Positions 22,201 to 32,523 of a stretch of 64,000 nt of DNA are shown here, piece by piece. This DNA is from Valencia hispanica (taxonomy: Eukaryota; Chordata; Actinopteri; Cyprinodontiformes; Valenciidae), in NCBI GenBank assembly GCA_963556495.2, contig OY747723.1, positions 14,664,501 to 14,728,500 of the forward strand. Reading direction: 5' to 3'. The notes beneath the pieces are model-generated. The model was not told the DNA's origin. It made no database searches and saw only the letters and a list, made by a program, of their open reading frames with translations. Positions within the stretch are counted from its first letter, which is position 1. Every line of letters begins with the position of its first letter. The translations under genes were made by a program, and so were the position numbers.

Positions 22201-24945
22201 TACTTTAACTGCTTTAATACCGGACCTCCGGTTATGAGGATGAACTGATATTTGGATCCGTAGACGTACGCCGTCTCCATCAGCGATCTGTGCTCTGAAT
22301 GACATATCAAAGACACATCGGGGTTTATATTACCGGTCTTCAGATCACACCAAATCCATCTGCTCCGTCTCATCCTGTCTGCTTTAATTCCCCACCCGGC
22401 GTTCCCAGACTGCGCACATAACCAAGAACAATGTCCTTCTTCCCTCTGGCTGCCTTCTCCATGGCCAGCAGGTCGGCGTCCGTGTGGACGTACTTCACCT
22501 CATCGCGCAGGATGGCGCTGCAGGACAAAGAGACGCATCAAAACAAACGTCGTAAACCGCAGTCGCGCAACAAAAAACGTGGCGCGCATTTATAATCAGC
22601 TCCCCTGAATCAATTCTTTGCAAAAATCACCGAGACTTTTGAGGTGAAATCTCCGCCTCCACCAGCTTTCTACATCTACAGACAGAACTGTAGGTGGATC
22701 ATATTTTTTTTTACGCCGATTGGTTGCATTTGACTTTATTTAGGGATATCCAAGCAAAGGGGATTTTTTTACAAATACACACCACACTTTTAAAATTGTT
22801 CACCTAGAATAAAATGTTGAAAATGAGTATCATTTTCCCTCCACTTCATAAAGATGCACTACTTTCTGTCGGTCCGTCACATAAAATCAAAAGAAAAAAA
22901 AAAACTTGTTGGAAGTCTGCGTTAAGGACGTGACAAATGCTCAAGGCGTATGAATACTTTTGCACTATTGATTCTCTGGATCACCGTGCACAATTGGACC
23001 CCACATAATGGTGCTTACTCACAACAGGACCTCAGCCACTATGGAGTTGACATCGAAGACGGTGTCCAAACTGAAACCGGAGAACTCCCCGCCGCCTCTA
23101 CAAACACAAAGACGCACGACTCTATTAGACAGAGACCAGCACAATACAATACAGAAAGCAGCAAGCAGATGGTATCCTTCTTTACGTAAATACAACTTTA
23201 TTTACGGTCATTTTGGACACATTCATTATTTAATGATTTGAAATAATAGAGATCTTCAAAGAGCGTTTTGAAATTGGCTGGTTGACTTCAACCGTCCAGA
23301 AAGGTTACGTCTGATAACTTTATATCCACACAACCTACCTGAACAGAAAAGCTGTGTGCTGTTGCTTCGCCCCTGTACAGTATGTTTTAACCGGCTCTTT
23401 TTTACAGCTGACCTAAAAAAAAACAAAAATGTATTAAGAGGGATATTCCACCCCTAAGTAGAATTTAATCTGTTGCCATATTCCCCAGAGTTGGATAAGT
23501 TTGAAAAAGCATTTTGTAACCAGCCCAGTCATTCTCCTAATCTGGCAGCAGTCTGTTTGCTTTAGCATAGCGTAAACAATGGAAGTGAATGGTAACGGCT
23601 AGCATTTGGAGTGCAAAAGTCATACAAATTACACAATGATGATTAACTCGGCAAAATTTGCCGTTTACAGTTATTAGGGGGACATTTTTGTAAATGTTAT
23701 ACAGTAAACCTGGAGGTGACAAAGTCAGCCAGACGTCACCATTATAGTAATTCATAATAGCAACACCCAAGGGATTAGAGTAAATAGAACATTACTTACA
23801 GCCACTGATGATGCCATTCAGTATCTGTACAAAAAACGGATGGGACTGTCGTATTTTTCAGGCACAGCTCCATCTTTCTGGTAGAATATTGCATCCTTCC
23901 TTCGTAGTCCCCTGATGTGAAATGCTCCTTGCAAACCAGATGTTGATTAATTTTCTCCACAGGTGTTGTTGGAGGAATTCCCAGGTCAGCAAGCGTCTTC
24001 TTCGTACTTTGTCCTAATGTAGTCCCGAGTCTAAATCTGCTCCTATGATTCCTTTGTGTCCCTTATTATTTTCATTTGGAATTGACATGATTATTGAGGT
24101 CACCGGGAATAACTTGGATCATTGTTGAGTACTTTTTATGACTTTTGCACACAAAATGCTAGTTCTTACCATTCACTTCCATTGTTTACGCTAGGATAAA
24201 GCAAACTGACTGCTGCCAGATTAGGAGAATGACTGGGCTGGTTATAAAATGCTTTTTCACACTTGTCTAACTCTGAGGAATATGGCAACAGAATAAATTT
24301 CATTTAGGGGTGGAATATCCCTTTAAAGTTCACCGTGTCAGTCTCTCTTTCTTGTACTTTTATGCTAGCATTTACAACAGATGGAGCACACATCATAAAA
24401 AAAAGCTCCCGTCACCTTGCCAACTAGCACTCCATAATCCTGCAGAGCTTCGGCCGACTTCTCTAACTCCACCAGGAAGAGAGAGATGGTGGAAGAGACT
24501 GGAGAGGACGGAGGAGAAAGAATTATGTTATGTTTGACTGTATTGCAATGCAGAACAAGCTCCTCCTTTTTATTCACATAATCATTTATTTAGCTCTCGT
24601 GCGTAGTAGCTCTTGAAGCACTTAGTATGGTATGTTAGAGAGGTTTTTGATTCAGAGATGTGTTAGTTAATACATTTTTAAATTGCAGCCAAATCAGATT
24701 CTTCTTCAGGCTATGCAAGAACTCTGATAGATAACGGCTGTCTTCTATGTATTATTTGAATAACATTTTACCTAAAACTAAACGTGTTTACCTTGTTGCT
24801 CAAAATAGAGGAACATCATCTCCCCAGACGTCAGCCTTTCGTAGAAGTCCGCTGCCGTGTATTCAATATGGTTTGACATGTTGGCCTTTTCGTGGCATCC
24901 TGTGGACCTGAGCCACAGCAGGACAACAGCAATAGAAGCCCACAT
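16223..24945 (-). CDS. txndc16: thioredoxin domain-containing protein 16 (ER-luminal, ERp90-like), 19 coding exons
   Basis: Coding exons in transcript order: 24945-24792, 24498-24416, 23412-23339, 23097-23023, 22517-22396, 22294-22226, 22113-21947, 21852-21683, 21594-21534, 20904-20778, 20661-20515, 20428-20369, 19817-19619, 18710-18550, 18379-18295, 18033-17892, 17254-17067, 16964-16774, 16425-16223. All junctions are GT-AG, phases agree, and the total is 2478 nt, giving 825 aa. To my recollection this is the length of human TXNDC16. A hydrophobic signal peptide (MWASIAVVLLWLRSTGC) opens the protein. Recognisable blocks include LQDYGVLVGKV, VFDVNSIVAEVLF, EVKYVHTDADL, YVYGSKYQFIL, VVLFYLKWDAVSMAFL (thioredoxin fold near residue 410) and TVENLPPFLSLGKALLVLF. 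No CXXC site is visible in the thioredoxin-like units, so a catalytic disulfide role is unlikely and a scaffold or chaperone role is the usual inference. Residues 348-367 are a run of Glu/Asp. The protein ends HSEL, a weak KDEL-type sequence. A splice acceptor at about 24971 upstream of the ATG suggests a non-coding first exon, probably near 31.5 kb. Confidence 0.93.
16455..16480. repeat. (TA)n microsatellite
   Basis: About 13 uninterrupted TA units lie in the last intron of txndc16. A looser TATATC-rich stretch follows at about 16566-16602. Confidence 0.9.
17270..17286. repeat. homopolymer G run
   Basis: About 17 consecutive G lie on the plus strand, 16 bp outside the acceptor of the txndc16 exon at 17067-17254. 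On the transcribed strand this is a C run in the polypyrimidine region upstream of that acceptor. Confidence 0.85.
17750..17880 (+). pseudogene. decayed Tc1-type fragment beside a txndc16 exon
   Basis: Forward translation gives KHCGGRVMLWACFAVTDRV, equivalent to the Tc1 'KHGGGSIMLWGCF' block. It lies in the txndc16 intron and ends about 10 bp from the donor at 17891. Orientation is opposite to the gene. Confidence 0.65.
19940..20175 (-). pseudogene. decayed Tc1-type fragment in a txndc16 intron
   Basis: The minus strand reads TAHYPEHAISIVKHVVGSIM and LWGFC, the conserved glycine-rich block of Tc1 transposases. Plus-strand words at 19943-19956 (GTCTTGAAAAAGTA) resemble a terminal repeat. It occupies most of the intron at 19818-20368. 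Confidence 0.65.
21600..21620. repeat. (CA)n microsatellite
   Basis: A short run of about 9 CA units lies a few bases outside the acceptor of the txndc16 exon at 21534-21594. Confidence 0.85.
23434..24326. mobile_element. TTAA-flanked Kolobok/T2-like element with a THAP-domain fragment
   Basis: The left end is TTAA (23434-23437) followed by GAGGGATATTCCACCCCTAA. The right end on the minus strand is TTAA (24323-24326) followed by AGGGATATTCCACCCCTAAA. Similarity of the inverted repeats continues for about 190 bp, through shared words such as AACCAGCCCAGTCATTCTCC and GCGTAAACAATGGAAGTGAA. TTAA target sites with TTAAAGGR-type ends are known for the T2 group of the Kolobok superfamily. Between the repeats the minus strand encodes LVCKEHFTSGDYEG and then TVPSVF (about 23820-23990), the C-terminal half of a THAP zinc finger (CxxH-F ... 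AVPS/T-F). Kolobok elements carry THAP domains. No complete transposase is present. Confidence 0.8.
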
Positions 24946-25719
24946 TCTGAATAGACGATGCTGTCCACTCTAGGAGAGAAAATACAAAAAAGGGGGCAAA
25001 TATATATATATGGGACTATTGTGTCAAAGGAAGAATAAACAGCGGAAATCCTTAGACTAAACAAGTAAGCACACCCTGTTTAATTTTGAAAAAAAAACTG
25101 AACAAGGATGCTGTGTTTGGAAGGAAAAGGCTTCTCTCTAAACAGAATATGGATTTGTACCATTCGATGTCTGGAGAAAAAACAAATAGGGATAGTTGAG
25201 CCCAAAGTAGAGATGTTTAGCCATAAAACACAACTCCGTCTTTGGAGAAAACTAAACACACACCATATTGGCATTCACACTTCATACCAATAGTCAAGCA
25301 TGGTGATGGAGGTATAATGATTTGGGCTTGTTTTGCAGCCACAGCCAAAACGCAGCAGCAAACCTGTAACAAAATGTCGTGAGGAGAAAATAATAACTCT
25401 GTTTAACTCTGACCAGCTTTTCCTAACCCTGGAGAAAGGAATCCCCTCCTCACAGCATGACACTGCCACCACCATGTTTCCCAGTGCGAATTGTTCTTAG
25501 GCTAATGTGTAGAGCTTGTTTCCCACCAAACATAGCGTTGCATAGTGACGTCAACTGGATTTTATTGAGGGGTTTCAGAGTAAAGTGGGCTGAGTCCAAA
25601 TGCATCACACACTTTTCACTTCACATTTATCTGTAAAACCGTTCTAATACTTCCATTACTCTTTAAAAAGCATGAGTATTTGTTTGTAACGCGAATAAAT
25701 AAGCTTTAATATGCAAGAC
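24946..25719. other. txndc16 5' untranslated/intron region with two decayed Tc1 fragments
   Basis: Immediately upstream of the txndc16 ATG there are about 26 bases of 5' UTR and then a minus-strand acceptor (TTTTCTCTCCTAG ending at 24972). Positions about 25060-25360 contain a forward Tc1 remnant (GIVEPKVEMFSHKT, then VKHGDGGIMIWACF). Positions about 25370-25520 contain a reverse one (MVVAVSCCEEGIP on the minus strand). Both are dead. Confidence 0.55.
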
Positions 25720-25922
25720 ATGCCTAAGTTCTGCTGCGACTGCTGAAGGAGGAGCAGCTGCTCTCTGTCTCTCTCCAGATCCATTCACTTTATTTTATTT
25801 TCTGTTTGCTTTTCTTATTTTCTTTTCTTAACTTTTTCTTAGTTACTTTAGCTACCCAGCCCCTGGAGTTTTTGTATTAGACCAGATCTCTTCTTGGATT
25901 ACTTTTTTATGGACTTATCAAC

Positions 25923-27080
25923 ATGGTTTTTTGCTCAGCTGAGGATTTTGAAAAACTGCTCCACAGAATTGAGGGCATCGAAACGAAGCTACGTCGTCTG
26001 GAAATTAATTTTGATCTTCACGCTGATTATGGACAAAATGACACAACTTTACCGTTGAATACAAACAGGGAACAGCCTATCAGCCCGGTGTTACATCAGT
26101 CTAACCGTGTCACAGAGACTCGCTACAGGCGTCTGAGCGGCAGAACTCCGCACTATAATGAAGACTGGCCAGCATTAAAACCCACGGAATCATCAACCCC
26201 AGCCTGTTCTCCGAGGAAGAAAAGACAAAAGCAACTCCGGCACAGAGAAACCTCTGAACCCAGAACTGCCGCTTCTGCTAAAAGTAAACAAAAGAGGTTT
26301 CAGCCAAAAACAAGAGATAATTCTCCACCTGGAATCCCGCTGAAAAACAGATTCGCAGCCTTGAGTTCCCTGAAAGATGAGGCAGTCCCCGGGAAAAGTC
26401 AAAGCCACCAGGAGAAACCCAGCCACATCAAACGGACACATAACAAAGTAAGAGCGCCCCCGGCAAAGACTGTTATCATACAAGACGGATCAATTAATGG
26501 AATTGAGGCTTTTTGTAGCATGAATACCAAAGTTTATAGCTGCTACAAAAATACAGTGAGAGAAATATCAGAAAAAATCCCTAAAATCTTGGACCAACAT
26601 CCTGCTTTGGAAAAGCTCGTCATTCACGCTGGATCAGCAGATATCGCGATGAGACAATCAGAGATTCTGAAGAGAGACTTTTCTGATCTCCTACAGAGAC
26701 CTGATGGACTTAACGTAAACATCCTCATCAGCGGACCAGTCCCTGAAGGGAATGATGAAAGATTTAGCAGACTCCGCATGCTCCATAAATGGTTGAAGAA
26801 ACAATCAGCTGAGAAGTCGTTTACATTTATTAATAATTTCAAAGTATTTGGAAGTGCGAATCATCTGTTCAAAGAAGGGATGAGCTATTTGAACAAGGCC
26901 GGAGTAAGGCTCCTAGCAGCAAACATTTTTTCTTATCAAAATCAGAAAGCAAAACACTTGCTCCCAAAAGCTGACCTTGAGGCGCCCATGGATATAAGAG
27001 AACAAAAACAGCAAGTCTGGATGACACCACAGGACCGAACAGATAAACAACCATCAGAGATTAAGTCTTCATCTTCCTGA
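25923..27080 (+). pseudogene. L2-type ORF1 protein with SGNH-esterase-like domain, 385 aa
   Basis: The reading frame is open, but it belongs to a dead element. Residues 5-25 look like a short coiled coil (EDFEKLLHRIEGIETKLRRL). A basic middle part (about 80-180) probably binds RNA. Residues about 180-340 match the esterase-like domain of CR1/L2 ORF1 proteins: LVIHAGSADI, RQSEILKRDFSDLL, ISGPVPEGNDERFSRLRMLHKWL, FINNFKVF and LNKAGVRLLAANIF. Catalytic positions look degraded: the usual G-x-N block reads GSAD, and the usual D-G-x-H-x-N block reads EGMSYLN, so the Asp and His appear lost. A role in the retrotransposition particle is family knowledge. Activity is unlikely here. Confidence 0.8.
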
Positions 27081-27251
27081 GACTCAGCCACATCAAATGA
27101 GTCTCCATTTAGAAACTTTACAGACAGACTGAACGAGCAAATCAAATTTGGGACACAATTAACACCTAAGCTTAGACTACACCAAACGCCTGGGACTAGT
27201 GTCAATAAGCCTGGGAGCTTCCCCCCACTGATTATTACAGATATTTGATAT

Positions 27252-29975
27252 TTGAGGGAACCGGGCAATAAATCCACCCATTCCGTCTCCCAGAATTCAC
27301 CCGGCACCCCTGAGGCTATATCAGTGATTATCAGCGGCAGGAAACATAAACCGTTAACCACACGCTCTCATATTAAACAAAATCTCAAATTGATAACCTG
27401 TCAGAAGGTTCAGCTGCCCATCATCACAATACTTAAGTTAGCTTTATTAAACATTAGATCTCTATCCGGGAAGTCTTTTCTTATCAATGACTTCATCACT
27501 GAGCATAATTTACACGCCCTTTTTTTATCAGAAACTTGGCTAGATGAAAATAACAAAACAACTTCATTAATAGAATCCAGTCCTCCAAATTACAATTTCT
27601 TAAGCGAGAACAGAAAACACAGACGAGGTGGAGGTGTAGCCACCATCTTTCACAACTCAATGAACTTTAAAAAGGTAACTCTGGGCACGTTTGATTCTTT
27701 TGAATACCTAGCCACCCAGATAAATGAGCCTAACAAAGCGTTATTTCTAAGTTCATATAAACCACCAAAACTTAACTCTAACTTCTTTAATGATTTCAAT
27801 GACCTTCTTTCTGTAATATGTATCGACTATGACCAACTAATCATCGTGGGGGACTTTAACATCTATACCGACAACCCCCAAGATAGACAAGCAAAAACAT
27901 TAGATGATACTCTCCACAACTTCGGACTGATCCAGCATGTCAAACAACCAACACACAATAAAGGACACTCTCTGGACTTAATTATCAGCAAAGGTTTAAA
28001 TATTTCCGACATCTCTGTAATTAATATTGCATTATCTGACCATTTCTGTATTTTCTTTGAAAGTACCATCTCTGCTAAATTATCCAGCCACAGTAAGACC
28101 ACTATAAAAAAGCGTTTTCTAGGGGACAGTTCAGTAGAAACCTTTAAACGTATTTGCCCTTCCACCACATCCCCCTCATCTCCCAACCCAAACTCAGTAA
28201 ATAAGTTGGTAGATAATTTCCTTGCGAAAATCTCAGACATCATGGATTCCATTGCTCCAACTAAAGTGAAAGTAGTCTCAGGTAGAAAAAAGTCTCAGTG
28301 GACAAGTAATCCACTGGTACGTAGTGAAAAAAGAGAGTGTCGACGAGCCGAGAGAAAATGGCGGAAAACTCGACTCCAGGTTCACTGTGAGATCTACAAA
28401 GAGAGACTGAATAGATATCAGCTAACTATAAAAGATGCAAGGGAATCGTTCTTTTTTGAAATCATCAACAGAAACATTAATAATGCACGGACCCTATTTG
28501 CAACAGTGGAAAGACTAACTAATCCTTTAGTGACAGTAGCCCCTGAACTAAATACTACCAGGGCCTGCAATGAATTTGCCAGCTTTTTCACTGAAAAGAT
28601 TCTAACAATTAGATGGTCAATCTGTACCTCAATAACGAACCCACAACCAGTGCATCCCCAATCAACAACAATGTAGAGAAAATGTCTGAATTCCACGAAT
28701 TAAACCAGAACAGCCCTGAAAAAAATCATTATCCAATTAAGCTCCTCCTCCTGCTATCTTGATATCCTACCCACAGCTTTTCTAAAGAAGGTTCTTCCTG
28801 TTATTGGCTCTGATCTTGTTCAAATAGTGAACTCATCACTGCTATCAGGTGTCTTCCCTCAGGCTTTAAAAACAGCAGTTATTAAACCACTGCTAAAGAA
28901 GAAAAATCTGGACAACACGTTAATGCAGAACTACAGGCCAATCTCTAATCTCCCATTCATCAGTAAGATTATTGAAAAAGCTGTGTTTCAGCAGTTAAAT
29001 GGCTTCATAACAATGACAAACCGTTTTGATGTTTTTCAGTCTGGTTTCTGTGCTCAGGGCTCCATCCTGGGGCCCCTCTTATTTAATATCTACATGCTCC
29101 CACTAGGCAAGATTATAGCGACCAATAACATTAGCTACCATAACTACGCAGATGACACTCAGCTCTACATTACAATGTCACCAGGTGACTCTGAACCCAT
29201 TCAAACCCTAAATCAATGCATTGACCAAATAAATGGATGGATGTGCCATAACTTTCTCCAGCTGAATAGAAACAAAACTGAAGTGATTATTTTTGGACCC
29301 AAGGAGGAACGATCAAGAGTCAGCACACAGCTTCAATTAATACAGCTAGAAACTACTGATCAGGTTCGTAACCTAGGTGTAGTAATGGACTCAGACCTGA
29401 ACCTCCAGGGTCACATAAAGGCAATAACAAGGTCAGCGTTCTATCACCTGAAGAACATCTCTAGGATTAAACGACTGATTTTGCAACACGACCTAGAAAA
29501 ACTCATCCATGGGTTTATCTTTAGTCGGATTGATTACTGCAACAGCATCTTCACAGGCCTGCCTAAAAAGTCAATCAGACAGCTGCAGCTGATCCAGAAC
29601 GCTGCCCCTCGCGTCCTCACTAGAACCAGGAAAGTAGAGCACATCACCCCAGTTCTAAAGTCCTTACACTGGCTCCCTGTAGCTCAGAGAATAGACTTTA
29701 AAATACTTTTACTAGTTTATAAATCATTACATGGCTTAGCACCAAAATATGTTGAAGACCTGTTGTCATGGTACCAACCACCAAGACCACTCAGGTCCTC
29801 CAACTCTAGCCTACTAAACATCCCTAGACTCAGAACTAAACATGGAGAAGCAGCTTTCAGTTTCTATGCTCCCCTTATCTGGAACAGACTTCCTGACGAG
29901 TGTAGAGCTGCTGAAACTCTGAACTGCTTTAAATCGAGACTAAAAACCCATCTGTTTAGAATTGCCTTCGAGTAA
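27252..29975 (+). pseudogene. L2-type ORF2 (endonuclease + reverse transcriptase), broken
   Basis: From about 27430 the endonuclease domain is recognisable: LALLNIRSLSGKS, LFLSETWL, RRGGGVATIF, LIIVGDFNIYTDN, GHSLDLIIS and LSDHFCIFF. The frame shifts near 28614 and returns near 28716 at an A run, with stops TAG at 28674-28676 and TAA at about 28701-28703 in the main frame. The reverse transcriptase follows ([20 protein letters not shown]) with the YADD box at 29145-29156. Between FDVFQSGF and [10 protein letters not shown] (junction about 29049) roughly 80-100 codons are missing, including motif A and its catalytic Asp. The element is therefore not autonomous. Confidence 0.85.
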
Positions 29976-31377
29976 ATGCTTGATGTCATATGTATGAAAT
30001 GTGTTCATGCTCTCTTGCTTTTTATTTTATTTTTCTCTTGCTTTATTGTGTATCATGTGTAATGTGTGTTTCTTTTATGTGTTTTTTTTTAAATCACCAA
30101 ATCATGTAAAGCACCTTGAATTACCCTGCTGTTGAAAGTGTGCTATACAAATAAAATTGCCTTGCCTTGCCTAAAGAAGTCCTTTCTTTATGACGTTTTA
30201 AGTTCCCAGCTTAAACATAATAGAACACATGCTTTAGCAATAAAACTTGACTTTATTTAATTTAGGAAGAAGAAAAAACATAACACCTTACTTTTACCCG
30301 AGGAGTGAGTTAGGGAAGGTCAAGCTTCACTTTGTGGCACCGTTTAAAAGTCGTTGAGAATTCTGAAGAGGCCATTTTATTTTTCTTGCAAGAAAAAGCA
30401 AAGAAATCCCAAAGAAATTCCACACATTGAGACCTCAGCTTGTATCAGGAACGACAAGATATCCTGTTTTATTGGCTGTTAGCAGCCTGTATGCTTGTCC
30501 ATAGCCATCTGTTGCTAATTTTGGACATTTTTGTAGTTGTACGTTCATGGTATAAGCAGACAACCAACATATCTGGAAACATTACTTCTGTCGGTTAACA
30601 AGGAAAAGAACCGTATTTTCAAAAGCAAGATGCTCACTGTTTTGCGTAAAGTGAGTTGCGCTAACACAAAACTCATTGTTTCCTTAATTCATTTCAAAAT
30701 AAAAGCGGTACGCTAAATGTCCATGGCTGAAAACTACTCTGCAAGATTTTAGATTTTGTTATTATACCCTATAATATACAAATAATACGACACACGCTCA
30801 TTGCGCGTGTTGCATTTATCTTTTTGGTGTTTGTCTAAGAATAGAAACACCACAGACTTTTATTTTGAAACCACAGCGATTCTATCGGATGCGTCATCTT
30901 GGAAATCTTTGGTACGCTTCGCTGCTAGCAGAAACGCCCTTTTGTTGACCAATCGTATCCATATATCCTTTTCCCTTGAACCAATCAGCAATCGCAAATA
31001 AGAATATGCGACACAGGTGCCTAGGAGACACGTCATCAGGGACCGCCAAGGCGTGTTCCAATGTTCATGTGCTACCGAGGCGTCTGTCCTCCGTTTGTCT
31101 GCCGTTTAGCTAACTGACCGAGGATACATGGGAGGTTCCTTGATGCCTTCCCTCGGTCAAAAATTTCCCAGAATACATCGCGGTATTTTCGAAGTTGCAG
31201 CTTCGGTTGCTAGCAGGTACTAACTCGCTTTCACATATGATTTAACCAATATATATACACAATTAAAACAGTTAAACTCTTGTTATACATCAATATTGAA
31301 ACTTATACGTATAAATATAACGATAGGCGGGACGTAAACAGAGCGCGTAAGCAAAAGGCGGGCCCTAGGCAGCCGCG

Positions 31378-31387
31378 GTCACGTGAT
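31378..31387. promoter_or_regulatory. CLEAR-like E-box
   Basis: GTCACGTGAT matches nine of ten positions of the TFEB/TFE3 CLEAR consensus GTCACGTGAC. It sits in the putative shared promoter, about 1.1 kb upstream of the gpr137c ATG. Confidence 0.4.
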
Positions 31388-31445
31388 GTAAGTCTGTTCC
31401 ATTTAACCATTTTCTTCAACCAAGGAAGGACAGTGTCATCGTAAG

Positions 31446-31494
31446 CAAGGCGCCTCGCCTACCGAGGCATTGCCTTGGTAGGCGAGGCGCCTTG
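31446..31494. repeat. 49-bp near-perfect palindrome
   Basis: The arms start CAAGGCGCCTCGCCTACC and end with its exact reverse complement. The inner part pairs too, with one mismatch, leaving 24-bp arms around a single central T at 31470. It is GC-rich and lies between the two putative promoters. Confidence 0.9.
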
Positions 31495-31560
31495 ACATTG
31501 AGAAACACCCTCAGAGATACACTACTAGAGAGGCACGTTGGCTAGAAACGATTCCTCAGC

Positions 31561-31574
31561 GCGTCCGCCATATT
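31561..31574 (-). promoter_or_regulatory. YY1-type motif facing txndc16
   Basis: The minus strand reads AATATGGCGGACGC, close to the YY1 core AANATGGCGGC. YY1 sites in this orientation commonly sit just downstream of start sites of CpG-rich promoters, so a txndc16 start nearby is inferred. Confidence 0.45.
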
Positions 31575-32096
31575 GTGATAGGCAAGTTTTAAAAAACTGA
31601 CGGAAGTCTGCTTGGAGACGAAGTTTGGAGACAAAAGATTACGTTCAATGTGTATTCATAACGCATATACAGTAATCTATGTTCATCTTAGAACGAGTAA
31701 TAGTAATCATTGGGACAATATTGAATAAACAAAAATAAGAACAAGCAATAATACGCTAACAGAACTGACTGGTGATGCCACTCACAATATTGGCTTAAAT
31801 GTACCGACAACAGACTCAAAATAATAATAATAATAATAAGTGATGGTGGCCTGTATGGCGTCCATACTTCTAGGTCTATGGTTGGGTGGTGGACGTTCAC
31901 AGCTGACATCATTATAAACCAATGGCATTCGTTTGTTGTGGAGGCTGGTTGCAGGATTAGCCAATAAAATTGCAGAGTGAAAAAACGGGGGCGTGGTCGC
32001 TTTTTGCTCACTAAGGAAATGTAGCTGGGAAACTAGCTTGAATCTGTGGCTCCAGAGTCAGCGGTTTCTCCGCGTAGTGGATGAGCATTCCGAGCC

Positions 32097-32110
32097 AAGA
32101 TGGCGGACAC
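32097..32110 (+). promoter_or_regulatory. YY1-type motif facing gpr137c
   Basis: The plus strand reads AAGATGGCGGACAC, a close match to the YY1 core. It lies 427 bp upstream of the gpr137c ATG. Together with the reversed copy at 31561-31574 it marks a plausible divergent promoter. Confidence 0.5.
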
Positions 32111-32156
32111 AGAAAACCAGTTTCCGCTTTCGTTCGAAACAAGGGGGTTGGTCTAA
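32100..32156 (+). other. possible upstream ORF of gpr137c, 18 codons
   Basis: The ATG inside the YY1 motif opens a frame MADTENQFPLSFETRGLV followed by TAA. If transcription starts upstream of 32100, this would be an upstream open reading frame in the gpr137c leader. It depends wholly on the unmapped start site. Confidence 0.3.
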
Positions 32157-32523
32157 AACTGCATCACAGCTGATCTGGAGGTTTCCCCCCCCCCCTCAAG
32201 TTGTTTTTTTGCAGAAGAGGAGCTTTGCAGACAATCACAGAGGCACCTCTCTTGTTTTTCTTTCGCCCCTTTTTTCCAACTTAGCACGTTTTAAATCTCG
32301 AATCATTCATTTAGTCTCTAGTTTTTCCTCCAACCTGAAAGTTCATTGTTAGGTTAATAATGTCACTTCTTTTGAGAAGAAACCGTTTTTATCTCATTTT
32401 TGCGCTCGAATACTCTCGCCTTTTTGCCATCCATGGTGAATGTAACCCAGGTCTGACCCACTTTTAGCGTCTTTTATCCCCCCCCTCCACCAGCTCGAAA
32501 GCATCTCAGTCGCCTGAGCGGAG

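Larger units (their letters stand above)
25720..30171 (+). mobile_element. L2-type non-LTR retrotransposon, nearly full length but broken
   Basis: The order is a GC-richer leader from about 25720, ORF1 at 25923-27080, ORF2 at 27252-29975 and a 3' tail ending in repeated TTGCC units (AAAATTGCCTTGCCTTGCC, about 30154-30171). ORF2 has an apurinic endonuclease domain and then a reverse transcriptase. Its conserved C-terminal block ([16 protein letters not shown] ... LIWNRLPDE ... [10 protein letters not shown]) is characteristic of L2/Maui-type fish elements. It lies between txndc16 and gpr137c, antisense to txndc16, probably inside the intron of a non-coding txndc16 first exon. The exact 5' end and target duplication were not resolved. 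Confidence 0.85.
30172..32523. promoter_or_regulatory. divergent promoter region of txndc16 and gpr137c
   Basis: The two genes point away from this interval. It is richer in G, C and CpG than its surroundings from about 31000 on, especially 31320-31600 and 32000-32523. It holds two oppositely oriented YY1-type motifs (31561-31574 and 32097-32110), an E-box at 31378-31387 close to the CLEAR consensus, a 49-bp palindrome (31446-31494) and a (TAA)n run near 31822-31840. Exact transcription starts cannot be read from sequence. 30172-31000 shows nothing specific. Confidence 0.6.
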
